Position numbers and translations under genes: made by a program. From positions 124,001 through 188,000 of the forward strand of contig JODU01000014.1 of NCBI GenBank assembly GCA_000720845.1: a stretch of DNA of 64,000 bases. Reading direction: 5' to 3'. This document shows, one piece after another, positions 30,335 through 39,230 of this stretch. The DNA comes from Kitasatospora aureofaciens. GTDB lineage: Bacteria; Actinomycetota; Actinomycetes; Streptomycetales; Streptomycetaceae. Position 1 is the first letter of the stretch, and every line of letters starts with the position of its first letter. Below the pieces are notes generated by a model. It ran no database searches. It was not told the origin of the DNA and saw nothing but the letters and a program-made list of their open reading frames with translations.

Positions 30335-31807
30335 TCATACGGGCAGGAAGTTGATGGGGTGGTCGTCGGTCGCCCACAGGTACTGGACGGCGTACGCCCG
30401 CCAGGGCCGCCAGGCCGCCGCGCGGGCGGTGAGCGCGGCCGGGGTGGAGGGCAGGCCCAGTTCGCCGGCGGCGCGGCGGATGCCGAGGTCGGTGGGGAGG
30501 AACGCGTCGGGGTCGCCGAGGGCGCGCATGGCGATGACGTCGGCGGTCCAGGGCCCGAAGCCGGGCAGGTCGAGGAGCCGGGCGCGGGTCTCGGCCCAGT
30601 CGCTCTCGACGCCCAGGTTGACCGAGCCGTCGGCCAGGCGGCCGACCAGGGTGGTGAAGGTGGTGCGGCGGGTCCTGGGCATCGCCAGCGTCTCAGGGTC
30701 CACCGCCGCGAGCGCCTCGGTGGACGGGAAGAGGTGGGTCAGGCCGCCCTCGGGGTCGTCCACCGGATCGCCGTGCGCGGTGACCAGGCGGGCGGCGTGG
30801 GTGCGGGCGGCGGCGGTGGAGACCTGCTGGCCGAGCACGGCCCGTACGGCGAACTCCGCCTCGTCCACCGTGCGGGGCACCCGCCGGCCGGGAGCCTTGT
30901 CGACGAGCGGCGCGAGCAGCGGGTCGGCGCGCAGCTGGTCGTCGATCGCCGTCGGGTCGGCGTCCAGGTCGAGCAGGCGCCGGCAGCGGCTGATGGCGAC
31001 GGTCAGGTCGCGCAGGTCGCTGAGGGTGAGGCGGCAGGCGATGTGGTCGGGGTTCGGTGTGAGGGCCACGATGCCGTGGCCGTACGGGAGGCGCAGGGTG
31101 CGCCGGTACGCGCCCTCCCGCCACTCCTCCACGCCGGGTACGGCGGTGGCGGCGAGGTGGCCGAAGAGGTTGTCGGGGTTGAGCGGTGTGCGGAAGGGGA
31201 GGCGCAGGGACAGGGCGCCGGGGGCGGTGCGGGCGGGGCGGCTCTTGGGGGCGCGGGTGCGCAGTTCGCTCGGGGAGAGGGCGTAGACCTCGCGGACCGT
31301 GTCGTTGAAGGCGCGGATGGAGGAGAAGCCGGCCGCGAAGGCGATGTCCGCCATGGGCAGAGCGGTGGTCTCGATCAGCAGCCGTGCGGTCTGGGCGCGC
31401 TGGGCCCGGGCGAGCGCGAGGGGGCCCGCGCCCAGTTCGGCGAGGAGCTGGCGTTCGACCTGGCGGGTGCTGTAGCCGAGGCGGGCGGCGAGGCCGGGCA
31501 CGCCCTCGCGGTCCACGACGCCGTCGGCGATCAGGCGCATGGCGCGGGCCGTGAGGTCGGCGCGCTGGTTCCACTCGGGCGAGCCGGGGCTGGTGTCCGG
31601 GCGGCAGCGCTTGCACGCCCGGAACCCGGCCTGCTGGCAGGCCGCCGCGCTCGGGTAGAAGGTCATGTTCCCGGGCTTGGGCGGCACCACCGGACAGCTG
31701 GGCCGGCAGTAGATGCGGGTCGTCAGGACGGCCGTGAAGAACCAGCCGTCGAACCGCGCGTCCTTCGACCGGACGGCGCGCACGCAGCGCTCGGTGTCGG
31801 TGTGCAT
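30335..31807 (-). CDS. alkA: AdaA-AlkA fusion: Ada zinc/AraC regulator with 3-methyladenine DNA glycosylase II
   Basis: 490 aa, three modules. N-terminal Ada metal domain (FDGWFFTAVLTTRIYCRPSC, later ACQQAGFRACKRCRP) with four zinc cysteines, the first also being the methylphosphotriester acceptor; AraC-type HTH (LAARLGYSTRQVERQLLAEL, IAFAAGFSSIRAFNDTVREV); and a C-terminal AlkA glycosylase with the HhH motif LLDLPGFGPWTADVIAMRAL including the catalytic Asp after WTA. It should sense alkylated DNA, activate transcription and excise alkylated bases. A start at 31819 (four codons upstream), with CATCCT 6 nt before it, is equally possible. Confidence 0.93.
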   Translation of the reverse strand: MHTDTERCVRAVRSKDARFDGWFFTAVLTTRIYCRPSCPVVPPKPGNMTFYPSAAACQQAGFRACKRCRPDTSPGSPEWNQRADLTARAMRLIADGVVDREGVPGLAARLGYSTRQVERQLLAELGAGPLALARAQRAQTARLLIETTALPMADIAFAAGFSSIRAFNDTVREVYALSPSELRTRAPKSRPARTAPGALSLRLPFRTPLNPDNLFGHLAATAVPGVEEWREGAYRRTLRLPYGHGIVALTPNPDHIACRLTLSDLRDLTVAISRCRRLLDLDADPTAIDDQLRADPLLAPLVDKAPGRRVPRTVDEAEFAVRAVLGQQVSTAAARTHAARLVTAHGDPVDDPEGGLTHLFPSTEALAAVDPETLAMPRTRRTTFTTLVGRLADGSVNLGVESDWAETRARLLDLPGFGPWTADVIAMRALGDPDAFLPTDLGIRRAAGELGLPSTPAALTARAAAWRPWRAYAVQYLWATDDHPINFLPV

Positions 31808-31898
31808 TCCCGTCTGCATGCGTCCAGGATGGTCCACCGGACGGGCCGGGGCTGGCGGGAATCCGACATGGACGTGCCCCGTGCTGGGGTCCCGCGGA

Positions 31899-33809
31899 TC
31901 ACTCCGGGCGCCATGCCGACTCGCGCAGCAGCCGCAGGCCGTTCAGGCCGACCAGCACGGTCGAGCCCTCGTGGCCCGCGACACCGAGCGGCAGCGGGAG
32001 GTGGCCGATCAGGTCCCACAGGACGAGGACGGTGATGCAGACCCCGGCGACGGCCAGGTTCTGGACGACCAGCCGACGGGCGCGCCGGGAGAGCCGTACG
32101 ACGGCGGGTACGGCCGTCAGCTCGTCGCGCACGACGACCGCGTCGGCGGTCTCCAGGGCGAGGTCGGAGCCGGCCCGGCCCATGGCGATCCCGGCGTGCG
32201 CGGCGGCCAGCGCGGGGGCGTCGTTGACGCCGTCGCCGACGAAGAGCACCTTGCGGCCGGCCCGCTCCCTCTCCCTTACGGCCTCGACCTTGTCCTCGGG
32301 CAGGAGTCCGGCGCGGACGTCGGTGATGCCGGTCGCGTCGGCCACCCGGGCGGCGGCGGCCGCGTGGTCGCCGGTGAGCAGGGTGGGGGCGGTACCGGTG
32401 AGGGCGGTGAGCCGGGTGGTGGCCCGGGCGGCGTCGGCGCGGAGGCGGTCGGTGAGGGCGAGGGTGCCCAGGAGGGTGCCGTCGCGGGTGACGCGGACGG
32501 TGGTCTCGGCGCCCGCAGCGCCCTCGGTGGGATCGGCGCGGCCGACGTGCACCGTGCGGCCGTCGACCACGGCCGTCACGCCGCGACCGGGAGCCGCCGT
32601 GAAGTCGTGCGCGGGCGCGATGGGCAGTCCCCGGGCGCGGGCGGCGGCCACGATCGCGCGGGCCAGCGGGTGCTCGCTGGGGTGCTCGGCCGCGGCGGCG
32701 AGGGCGAGCAGGGCGTCCTCGTCGGCATCGCCGCCGGCCGAGGGGGTCACCGCGGTCACCTCGGGGGTGCCCTCGGTGAGGGTGCCGGTCTTGTCGAGGG
32801 CCGCGGAGTCGATCTCGCCGAGGCGTTCCATGGCGACCGCGGACTTGACCAGGACGCCGTGCCGGCCGGCGTTGGCGATGGCCGAGAGCAGCGGCGGCAT
32901 CGTCGCGAGGACGACCGCGCACGGCGATGCGACGATCATGAAGGTCATGGCGCGCAGCAGGGCGTCCGTGAGGTCGGCGCCGAAGGCGAAGGGGATGCCG
33001 AAGACCGCGAGGGTGGCGACGACCACGCCGACCGAGTAGCGCTGCTCGATCTTCTCGATGAACAGCTGGGTCGGCGCCTTGGTGCGGGACGCCTCCTCGA
33101 CGAGGGTGACGATCCGGGCGATGACCGAGTCGGCCGGGTCGCGCCCGACGCGGACGCGCAGGGCGCCGGTGCCGTTGAGGGTGCCGGCGAAGACGTCGTC
33201 GCCGGCGCGCTTGAGGACGGGCAGGGACTCGCCGGTGATGGTGGCCTGGTCGACCTCACCGGCGCCCTCGACGACCGTGCCGTCGGCGCCGATCCGCTCC
33301 CCCGGCCGGACCAGGACCAGGTCGCCGACGGCGAGGTCGGCGGTCGCGACGGTCTCCTCGCCGCCGTGCCGGACCCGGGTCGCGGTGGTCGGCGCGAGGT
33401 CGAGCAGGCCGCGCACGGAGTCGGCGGTGCGGGCGGTGGCCAGGGCCTCCAGAGCGCCGGAGGTGGCGAAGATGACGATGAGCAGGGCGCCGTCGAGCAC
33501 CTGCCCGATGGAGGCCGCGCCGAGCGCCGCGACGATCATCAGCAGGTCGACGTCCAGGGTCTTCTCCCGCAGCGCCCGCAGCCCTTCGAGCGCGGGCTCC
33601 CAGCCGCCGGCGGCGTAGGCGATCGCGTAGAGCGGGCCGTGCGTCCAGGCGGGGGCGCCGCCGAGGTCGAGGGGCAGGGCGGCGAGGAACGCGACGAGGG
33701 AGACGAGCGCCCAGCGGGCCTCGGGCAGGGCGAGGACGCGGGTGCGGCGGCGGGGCGGCGCCGAGGCGGTGGGCGCGGCCTGCGGAGCGGGGGCGAGGGT
33801 GGTGGACAC
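31899..33809 (-). CDS. nmtA: P1B-4 type heavy-metal ATPase (nickel/cobalt efflux, NmtA/CtpJ-like)
   Basis: 636 aa. Exports divalent metals with ATP. Motifs: TITGESLP (actuator), MIVASPCAVVLATMP (SPC in the metal-site helix), LDKTGTLTEG (phosphorylated Asp), HPSEHPLARAI (HP motif), LPEDKVEAV, VGDGVNDAPAL. The C-terminal VAGHEGSTVLVGLNGLRLL carries HEGST, which together with SPC and no N-terminal metal domain marks subgroup P1B-4 (Co/Ni/Fe). Start: GTG at 33809 has TATGGT 7 nt upstream, so a leaderless message is likely; an ATG at 33833 would add MCSCMVCR but overlaps the operator. Divergent from nmtR, as in the mycobacterial ctpJ/nmtR pair. Confidence 0.92.
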   Translation of the reverse strand: MSTTLAPAPQAAPTASAPPRRRTRVLALPEARWALVSLVAFLAALPLDLGGAPAWTHGPLYAIAYAAGGWEPALEGLRALREKTLDVDLLMIVAALGAASIGQVLDGALLIVIFATSGALEALATARTADSVRGLLDLAPTTATRVRHGGEETVATADLAVGDLVLVRPGERIGADGTVVEGAGEVDQATITGESLPVLKRAGDDVFAGTLNGTGALRVRVGRDPADSVIARIVTLVEEASRTKAPTQLFIEKIEQRYSVGVVVATLAVFGIPFAFGADLTDALLRAMTFMIVASPCAVVLATMPPLLSAIANAGRHGVLVKSAVAMERLGEIDSAALDKTGTLTEGTPEVTAVTPSAGGDADEDALLALAAAAEHPSEHPLARAIVAAARARGLPIAPAHDFTAAPGRGVTAVVDGRTVHVGRADPTEGAAGAETTVRVTRDGTLLGTLALTDRLRADAARATTRLTALTGTAPTLLTGDHAAAAARVADATGITDVRAGLLPEDKVEAVRERERAGRKVLFVGDGVNDAPALAAAHAGIAMGRAGSDLALETADAVVVRDELTAVPAVVRLSRRARRLVVQNLAVAGVCITVLVLWDLIGHLPLPLGVAGHEGSTVLVGLNGLRLLRESAWRPE

Positions 33810-33816
33810 GCGGCAC

Positions 33817-33900
33817 ACCATACAGGAACACATGAAGACTCATTCATTCGTTCATCCGTTCATGTGTCTCCGGGGAGTCCGTCAGGGGGATGCGTAAGAT
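33817..33900. promoter_or_regulatory. Shared nmtA/nmtR operator-promoter region
   Basis: Inverted repeat ACACATGAA (33828-33836) / TTCATGTGT (33859-33867), and within it three head-to-tail 8-mers TTCATTCG, TTCATCCG, TTCATGTG (33843-33866). TGAA/TTCA half-sites are typical for ArsR/SmtB regulators. It is flanked by -10 boxes for both genes: TATGGT on minus (33817-33822) and TAAGAT on plus (33895-33900), each 6-7 nt from its start codon. Confidence 0.7.
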
Positions 33901-33906
33901 GACCGC

Positions 33907-34269
33907 ATGGGTCACGGAGCCGCCACCACCGCGCAGGACGCCGCCGAGCGGGTGCGCCTGGACGCGGACAACGTGGCGAAGGTCGCCACCACCCTCCAGG
34001 CCCTGTCCACCCCGTCCCGGCTGCTGATCCTCGCCCGGCTGCGCGAGGGCCCGCTGCCCGCCACCGAGCTGGCGGCGGAGGTCGGCATGGAGCAGTCGGC
34101 CTGCTCGCACCAGTTGCGGCTGCTGCGCAACCTCGGTCTGGTGGTCGGCGAGCGCCGGGGCCGTTCGGTGGTGTACGCCCTGCACGACGACCATGTCGCC
34201 GGGCTGCTCGACCAGGCCGTGTTCCACGTGGAGCACCTGCGGCTGGGGATCAGCGACACGGCTCGGTGA
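33907..34269 (+). CDS. nmtR: ArsR/SmtB family metal sensor, NmtR type
   Basis: 120 aa winged-helix repressor. The C-terminal helix has the alpha5 metal site D94-x-H96-x10-H107-xx-H110 (in HDDHVAGLLDQAVFHVEH), the arrangement of NmtR, CzrA and SmtB. The N-terminus MGHG matches NmtR of Mycobacterium, whose N-terminal Gly-His adds nickel ligands. HTH: LPATELAAEVGMEQSACSHQ, LRLLRNLGLVVGERRGRSVV. Predicted to release DNA on Ni(II)/Co(II) and derepress nmtA. No Shine-Dalgarno; TAAGAT ends 6 nt before ATG (leaderless). Its 3' end overlaps the DUF72 gene by 20 nt. Confidence 0.94.
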   Translation: MGHGAATTAQDAAERVRLDADNVAKVATTLQALSTPSRLLILARLREGPLPATELAAEVGMEQSACSHQLRLLRNLGLVVGERRGRSVVYALHDDHVAGLLDQAVFHVEHLRLGISDTAR

Positions 34270-35128
34270 GCAGCCGCCGCATGGTCTCGGCCGCGCGTAC
34301 GGCGGCGTCCGCGCAGCAGTTGTTGAACAGCACATGCAGCTCCTGCGACTGGCGTGCCGCGCGCCGGAGGCGGGGCACCCGGGCGGCGAGTTCGCGCACG
34401 TCGTAGTCGTACCGGAAGCGGTCCTCCTTGGTCCCCCTCCCCCAGGTCCGGCTGCGCCCGTGGAACCGGACGACGGCGAGGCCGGGCCGGGTGACCGGCG
34501 CGACGGGCGGCAGGGAGCCGGGCAGGCCCTGCGCCATGTCGGTGCCGACGGCCGAGGCGCCCAGGGTGCGGAGCAGGGCGTGGGTGGTCTCCGCCCGCTG
34601 CGCCTCCCACCAGCCCGGATGCCGGAACTCCACCGCGACGGGCCAGCCCTCGGTCCGCCGGGCGCAGGCTTCGAGGGCCGCCTCCGACCGGGAACCGGGG
34701 GCGAACCACGGCGGGAACTGGAAGAGCACGGCGCCCAGCCGCCCGGCCTCGCGCAGCGGTCCGACCGCCTCGGCGAACCTGCCCCACACCTCGTCCAGCA
34801 CCCCCTGGCTCGTCTCTCCCCGTCCGAGCCGCGCCTGTGCGGCACCCCGCAGGTCGGCGGGGAGGGCCTCCGGGCGGGTGGGGTGGCCGGTCAGCAGCGA
34901 GAACGCCTTGACGTCGAAGCGGAAGCCGTCCGGTGTGCGCTCCACCCACAGCTCGCTGTTGCGCCGGCTCGGCAACGCGTAGTACGCGGCGTCCACTTCG
35001 ACGACGGGCAGCCGCGAGGCGTAGTGCCGCAGCCGCCCCTCCGCGTCCCGGCGCCCGCGCGGGTACCAGCCGCTCGCCAGGAGCTGACGGTCCGTCCACG
35101 AGCAGGCGCCGACCAGAATGTCACCCAT
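34250..35128 (-). CDS. DUF72 (YecE-like) domain protein
   Basis: 292 aa. DUF72 TIM-barrel-like protein: ILVGACSWTDRQLL, VVEVDAAYYALPS, WVERTPDGFRFDVKAFSLLT, LGAVLFQFPPWF, VAVEFRHPGWWEA, VVRFHGRSRTWGRG, YDYDVRELAA and LHVLFNNCCADAAVRAAETM. The biochemical role of this widespread family is not established. It is convergent with and overlaps the end of nmtR. Start ATG 35128. Confidence 0.92.
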   Translation of the reverse strand: MGDILVGACSWTDRQLLASGWYPRGRRDAEGRLRHYASRLPVVEVDAAYYALPSRRNSELWVERTPDGFRFDVKAFSLLTGHPTRPEALPADLRGAAQARLGRGETSQGVLDEVWGRFAEAVGPLREAGRLGAVLFQFPPWFAPGSRSEAALEACARRTEGWPVAVEFRHPGWWEAQRAETTHALLRTLGASAVGTDMAQGLPGSLPPVAPVTRPGLAVVRFHGRSRTWGRGTKEDRFRYDYDVRELAARVPRLRRAARQSQELHVLFNNCCADAAVRAAETMRRLLTEPCR

Positions 35129-35167
35129 GGGAGCCCGGTTACCCCGGGCCCCCGTCGTGATCCGGGC

Positions 35168-38100
35168 CTATTGCGTCGCCGTCGGCCGCCGCGAGGCCCG
35201 CGTCGCCTCCCGGACGTCGGTGAGCGGGCGCAGCCGGTAGGTGTACGCGTAGTCCCGGTCGGCGAAGAGCTTGAACTCGTCGTGGGTGTGCGCGCCCCAG
35301 CTGTTGTCGCCGCCGACGCCCATCTGACGGTGGTTCAGGCGCAGGACGACCTCGTCCCTCGGGGTGAGCTGGTAGTCGTGCCGTACGCCGGCCGAGAGGT
35401 CCTCCGGCGTGAAGTACGAGGCGTTGGCCTCAAGGAGGGGTTCGCCGGACGCGAGCAGGCCCACGCCTTGGCGGTCGGTGAGGGCGATCCAGCGGACGTC
35501 GGTCTTGTTGCCGTTCTCCTGCGGGCGGATGTACGGGGTCCACTGCTCGGCGACGGTCCCGGAGTACCGGCCGACGTCCGTGCCGTCGTTGCGGTCCCAG
35601 TGGTTCTCCTCGGGGCCGCGGCCGTACCAGTGGACCCGGTCCAGGCGGCCCGGCAGGAACAGCATCGTGCCGACCTCGGGGATGTAGGGCAGGTTCGCGG
35701 CGCCCGGGTGCAGGGTGTTGTCGACCTTGATCTCGCCGTTGCCGAACACCGTGTAGGTGGTGCCGTACGCGGACTCCACCGAGGTGGGCAGCGTGCCGGT
35801 GACCTTGATCTCGACGGCCCGGTCGCCGAGCGCGCGCACGGCGACGCCGGTGACCTTCCGGCGGGCGCCCGCGTCGCGCCAGGTCTGGTTGCGGGTGTGC
35901 TGGCCGTTTCCCTTGTCGTTGTCGGTGGGCGCGCGCCAGAAGTTGGGCACGGGCCCGGAGGTGATCAGCCGGGTGCCCTTGGCCTCGTAGGAGGTGATGG
36001 TGCCGGTGCGCTTGTCGACGGTGACCGAGAAGCCCTTGCCGGTGATCCGCACGTCCTGGTCGCGGTCCTCGTGGCGCAGCGCCGGGACGCTCGCCAGGCG
36101 TGCCGGGGTCACGGCGGGGGCGCCGGTCTCGACGGGGAGCTGCTGCCGGGCCACCTCGAAGCCCGCCTTCGCCCACGGGGTGGGCTCCTTGGTGGTGAAG
36201 GAGAGCTGCAGGAAGTACTCGGTGCCCGGGGCGGGGTCGCCGGGAAGGCGTACGGGGACGGTGATGTCCTTGCTCGACCGCGGTGCCACGTCCAGCTGCT
36301 CCCGGGTCAGCTTCCCGCGCCGTACCACCTCGCCGTCGGCGACGAGTTCCCAGTGGCCGTCGAACTCCCGGAGGCGGGTGAAGAGGTACTCGTTGGTGAG
36401 GGTGACGGCGCCGGGGCCCCCGCCGGGGGTGCGGGCGGCGTTGATCGCCTGGTAGACGCGCTTGACCTCGGCGGCCTTGCCGGTGTGGCCGCGGTCGGCG
36501 GTGATGATGCCGTCCGCGACGAAGGCGCCGTCGTTGGGGTTGTCGCCCCAGTCTCCGCCGTAGGCGAGGAAGGTCTTGTCCCCGGGCCGCTTCCGCTCGG
36601 TCTTCACGGTGGCGGCGTCGAACCAGAACCGCACGCCGTCGTCGCCGGGGCCGCGGCCCTCGGATGCCAGTTCGGCGGCGGCGAGGGCGCGGGCGTACAC
36701 GCGGGCGCGCCGGATGGTGCCGCTGAACTCCCGTACCTGGTTGTCGGCGTCAGTGGCGAGCGCGAGGGGCGCGGTGTTGCTGCTGGGGCGCCGGTCGGTG
36801 GTCCGGGTGGCCCGTTCGACGCCGTCGACGTAGAGGGTCAGGGTCCCGGCGTCCGCGTCGAAGACGCCCGCGAGGTGGTGCTCGCGGCCGGTCCAGTCGT
36901 CCGGCACGGTCCAGTTCGCGGTGATCCACTGGCCTGCGGAGTGGATGAAGAACTCCAGGGTACGGTCGTTCTGCTTCAGCGCGTACTGGGTGTCGCCCTT
37001 GGCGAGGATCGGCTGGTGGTAGCCCGTCACGTGCGGGGTGACCCAGGCCTCCAGGGTCAGGGAACCCGTGAGGTCCAGGCTGTCGTCGCGCTCGAAGACG
37101 GTGATGCCGGACAGGCCCTTGTCGCGGTCGAGGGTGCCGCGGGTGGCGAGGATCTCGCCGCGCAGCCCGGCGGGCCCGGTCTCGGTGAGCAGGGTGCGGG
37201 CGGGGACGGGCGTGTAGAGGGACTGGTCCACGAAGTCCCAGATCCAGCCGCCCTGGAGCACGTCGTACCGGCGGACGATGTCCCAGTACTTCTTGAAGTT
37301 GCCGGTGGAGTTCCCCATCGAGTGGGCGTACTCGATCATGACGTACGGCCGGGTGTCGGCGGTGTCCTTCGCGCGCTGCTCGACGCGCTGCGGGCTGTCG
37401 TACATCTCCGAGCGGATGTCGCTGATCCCGGGGCGGTCGTCGCCCTCGTACTGGATGACGCGGGTGTCGTCGTAGGAGCGGATCCAGTCGTGCATGGCGG
37501 TGAAGGTGGAGCCGCCGCCGGCCTCGTTGCCCAGCGACCAGATGACGACGGAGGCGTGGTTCTTGTCACGGTGCACCATGTTCTGGGCGCGGGCCACGCA
37601 GGCCGCCGTCCAGTCGGGGTGGTCGCCGGGGTACTCGTCGCGGATGCCGTGGGTCTCCAGGTTGGTCTCGTCGACGAGGTAGAGGCCGTACTCGTCGGCC
37701 AGTTCCAGCCAGTACGGGTTGTTCGGGTAGTGCGAGGTGCGGACGCTGTTGATGTTCATCCGCTTGATGATCCTGATGTCCTCGACCATGTCCTCGCGGG
37801 TGAGCGCGGTGCCGCGGGAGGGGTGCATCTCGTGGCGGTTGGTGCCGCGGAAGGACACCGGCTCGCCGTTGATCCGCATCAGCCCGTCCTTGAGCGCGAA
37901 CTCGCGGAAGCCGACCCGGTGGGACACGGTCTCGGTCACCTTGCCCGCGGGGTCCCGCAGGCGCAGGACGGCCGTGTAGAGGTTCGGGTGCTCGGCCGAC
38001 CAGAGCGCGGGCTTCGGCACCGCCTTGGCGGCCCGTACGGTCACGTCCTCGCCGGCGCGGGCCGTGCCGACGTCGACGGGCTGCTCCAGCGGCCGGGACC

Positions 38101-39091
38101 AGACGGCGTGGCCGCGCGCGTCGTACAGCTGGGTCTCGACGGTGTAGCGCCCGGTGCCGGCCGCGCCGTACGCCCGCACGCTCGCGGTGACGGCCAGTTC
38201 GCCGCCGGTGTAGGTGTCGTCGAGCGGGGTGTCCAGCTTGAAGTCGCGCAGGTGCACGGCCGGGGTGGAGTAGAGGTGGACCGAGCGGAAGATGCCGCTC
38301 ACCCGGATCATGTCCTGGTCCTCCATCCAGTCGCCGTCGGAGTAGCGGTAGACCTCGACGGCGATCTGGTTGGTGCCCGGCTTGAGGTGGTCGGTGACGT
38401 CGTACTCGGACGGCGTACAGGAGTCCTCGTCGTAGCCGACCAGTTCACCGTTGATCCACACGTAGTGCGCGGACTTGACGCCCTCGAAGTGGAGGAAGGT
38501 GCGCCGTCCCTTCCAGTCGCGGGGGACGGTGAAGGTGCGCCGGTACTGGCCGACCGGGTTGTAGCGGGTCGGCGCGGCGGGCGGCTGCGGGTCCTCGCCG
38601 AGGCCGTTGGGGCCCCAGTACGGGTAGGTGATGTTCAGGTAGATGGGGAAGTCGTGGCCGTGCAGCTGCCACACGGAGGGGACCGGGATGGTCTCCCAGT
38701 CGCCGTCGTCCACGTCGGTGCGGTGGAAGTCGGCGTCCCGGTCCTCGGGGCGGTCGGCGTAGGCGAACTTCCAGGTGCCGTCCAGGCTCAGCCGGTAGGG
38801 CGAGCGGGCCCGGTCGCCGGCGAGCGCCTGCTCGACGTCCGCGTAGGGCGTGAGCGTGGCGTGCGGTGGCTCGGTGCCGAGCCGGAAGACACCGAAGTCG
38901 TTCCACTCCGGGGGCTCGTCGGCGGCCGCCCGGCGTCCGGCTGCCCGCGCGGTGACGGGCGAGGCGGAGAGGGCGAGGGCGCCGAGGACGGCGGCGCCGC
39001 CCTCCAGGAGACGGCGGCGGCTGACGACCGGGCGGGGACGGCCGGCCGGACCGGACGGGGACTGGGTGGGTGACACGGGCGAGTGCGGCAT
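35168..39091 (-). CDS. Secreted beta-galactosidase, GH2 family, with inserted LamG-like domain
   Basis: 1307 aa. Twin-arginine signal: SRRRLLEGGAAVLGALALSA. LacZ-type domains follow: sugar-binding (TYPYWGPNGLG), immunoglobulin-like, TIM barrel with acid/base Glu in IWSLGNEAGGG and nucleophile Glu in VMIEYAHSMGNSTG, beta-sandwich small-chain region (NFWRAPTDNDKGNG) ending HRQMGVGGDNSWGAH. A LamG/concanavalin-like domain (SLTLEAWVTPHVTGYHQPIL, HHLAGVFDADAGTLTLYVDG) is inserted between WDFVDQSLY and YGGDWGDNPNDG, i.e. within the end of the catalytic barrel. Hydrolyses beta-galactosides outside the cell; the insert probably binds carbohydrate. ATG 39091 follows GGAAGG. Confidence 0.95.
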   Translation of the reverse strand: MPHSPVSPTQSPSGPAGRPRPVVSRRRLLEGGAAVLGALALSASPVTARAAGRRAAADEPPEWNDFGVFRLGTEPPHATLTPYADVEQALAGDRARSPYRLSLDGTWKFAYADRPEDRDADFHRTDVDDGDWETIPVPSVWQLHGHDFPIYLNITYPYWGPNGLGEDPQPPAAPTRYNPVGQYRRTFTVPRDWKGRRTFLHFEGVKSAHYVWINGELVGYDEDSCTPSEYDVTDHLKPGTNQIAVEVYRYSDGDWMEDQDMIRVSGIFRSVHLYSTPAVHLRDFKLDTPLDDTYTGGELAVTASVRAYGAAGTGRYTVETQLYDARGHAVWSRPLEQPVDVGTARAGEDVTVRAAKAVPKPALWSAEHPNLYTAVLRLRDPAGKVTETVSHRVGFREFALKDGLMRINGEPVSFRGTNRHEMHPSRGTALTREDMVEDIRIIKRMNINSVRTSHYPNNPYWLELADEYGLYLVDETNLETHGIRDEYPGDHPDWTAACVARAQNMVHRDKNHASVVIWSLGNEAGGGSTFTAMHDWIRSYDDTRVIQYEGDDRPGISDIRSEMYDSPQRVEQRAKDTADTRPYVMIEYAHSMGNSTGNFKKYWDIVRRYDVLQGGWIWDFVDQSLYTPVPARTLLTETGPAGLRGEILATRGTLDRDKGLSGITVFERDDSLDLTGSLTLEAWVTPHVTGYHQPILAKGDTQYALKQNDRTLEFFIHSAGQWITANWTVPDDWTGREHHLAGVFDADAGTLTLYVDGVERATRTTDRRPSSNTAPLALATDADNQVREFSGTIRRARVYARALAAAELASEGRGPGDDGVRFWFDAATVKTERKRPGDKTFLAYGGDWGDNPNDGAFVADGIITADRGHTGKAAEVKRVYQAINAARTPGGGPGAVTLTNEYLFTRLREFDGHWELVADGEVVRRGKLTREQLDVAPRSSKDITVPVRLPGDPAPGTEYFLQLSFTTKEPTPWAKAGFEVARQQLPVETGAPAVTPARLASVPALRHEDRDQDVRITGKGFSVTVDKRTGTITSYEAKGTRLITSGPVPNFWRAPTDNDKGNGQHTRNQTWRDAGARRKVTGVAVRALGDRAVEIKVTGTLPTSVESAYGTTYTVFGNGEIKVDNTLHPGAANLPYIPEVGTMLFLPGRLDRVHWYGRGPEENHWDRNDGTDVGRYSGTVAEQWTPYIRPQENGNKTDVRWIALTDRQGVGLLASGEPLLEANASYFTPEDLSAGVRHDYQLTPRDEVVLRLNHRQMGVGGDNSWGAHTHDEFKLFADRDYAYTYRLRPLTDVREATRASRRPTATQ

Positions 39092-39230
39092 GACCGTGGC
39101 CTTCCGTGGGCTTCGGGGGCGGCTCAACGCACGGTGCTGTGACAGCAGTTGCCGTGGGGGTGGATCACAACTGCCGGTGACGCGGCGACTACTGAGTCAC
39201 GGGTCACCCTAGGACCCGAACACAACCGAA

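Noticed and set aside
33810..33833. Cys-rich N-terminus MCSCMVCR of the metal ATPase as a metal-binding motif
   Set aside because: These codons overlap the operator and -10 box; GTG 33809 fits a leaderless start, so the cysteines are probably not translated.
34193..39073. 1626-residue open frame on the plus strand opposite the beta-galactosidase
   Set aside because: Shadow frame with Val/Gly/Asp-rich sequence; the minus strand encodes an intact GH2 enzyme.
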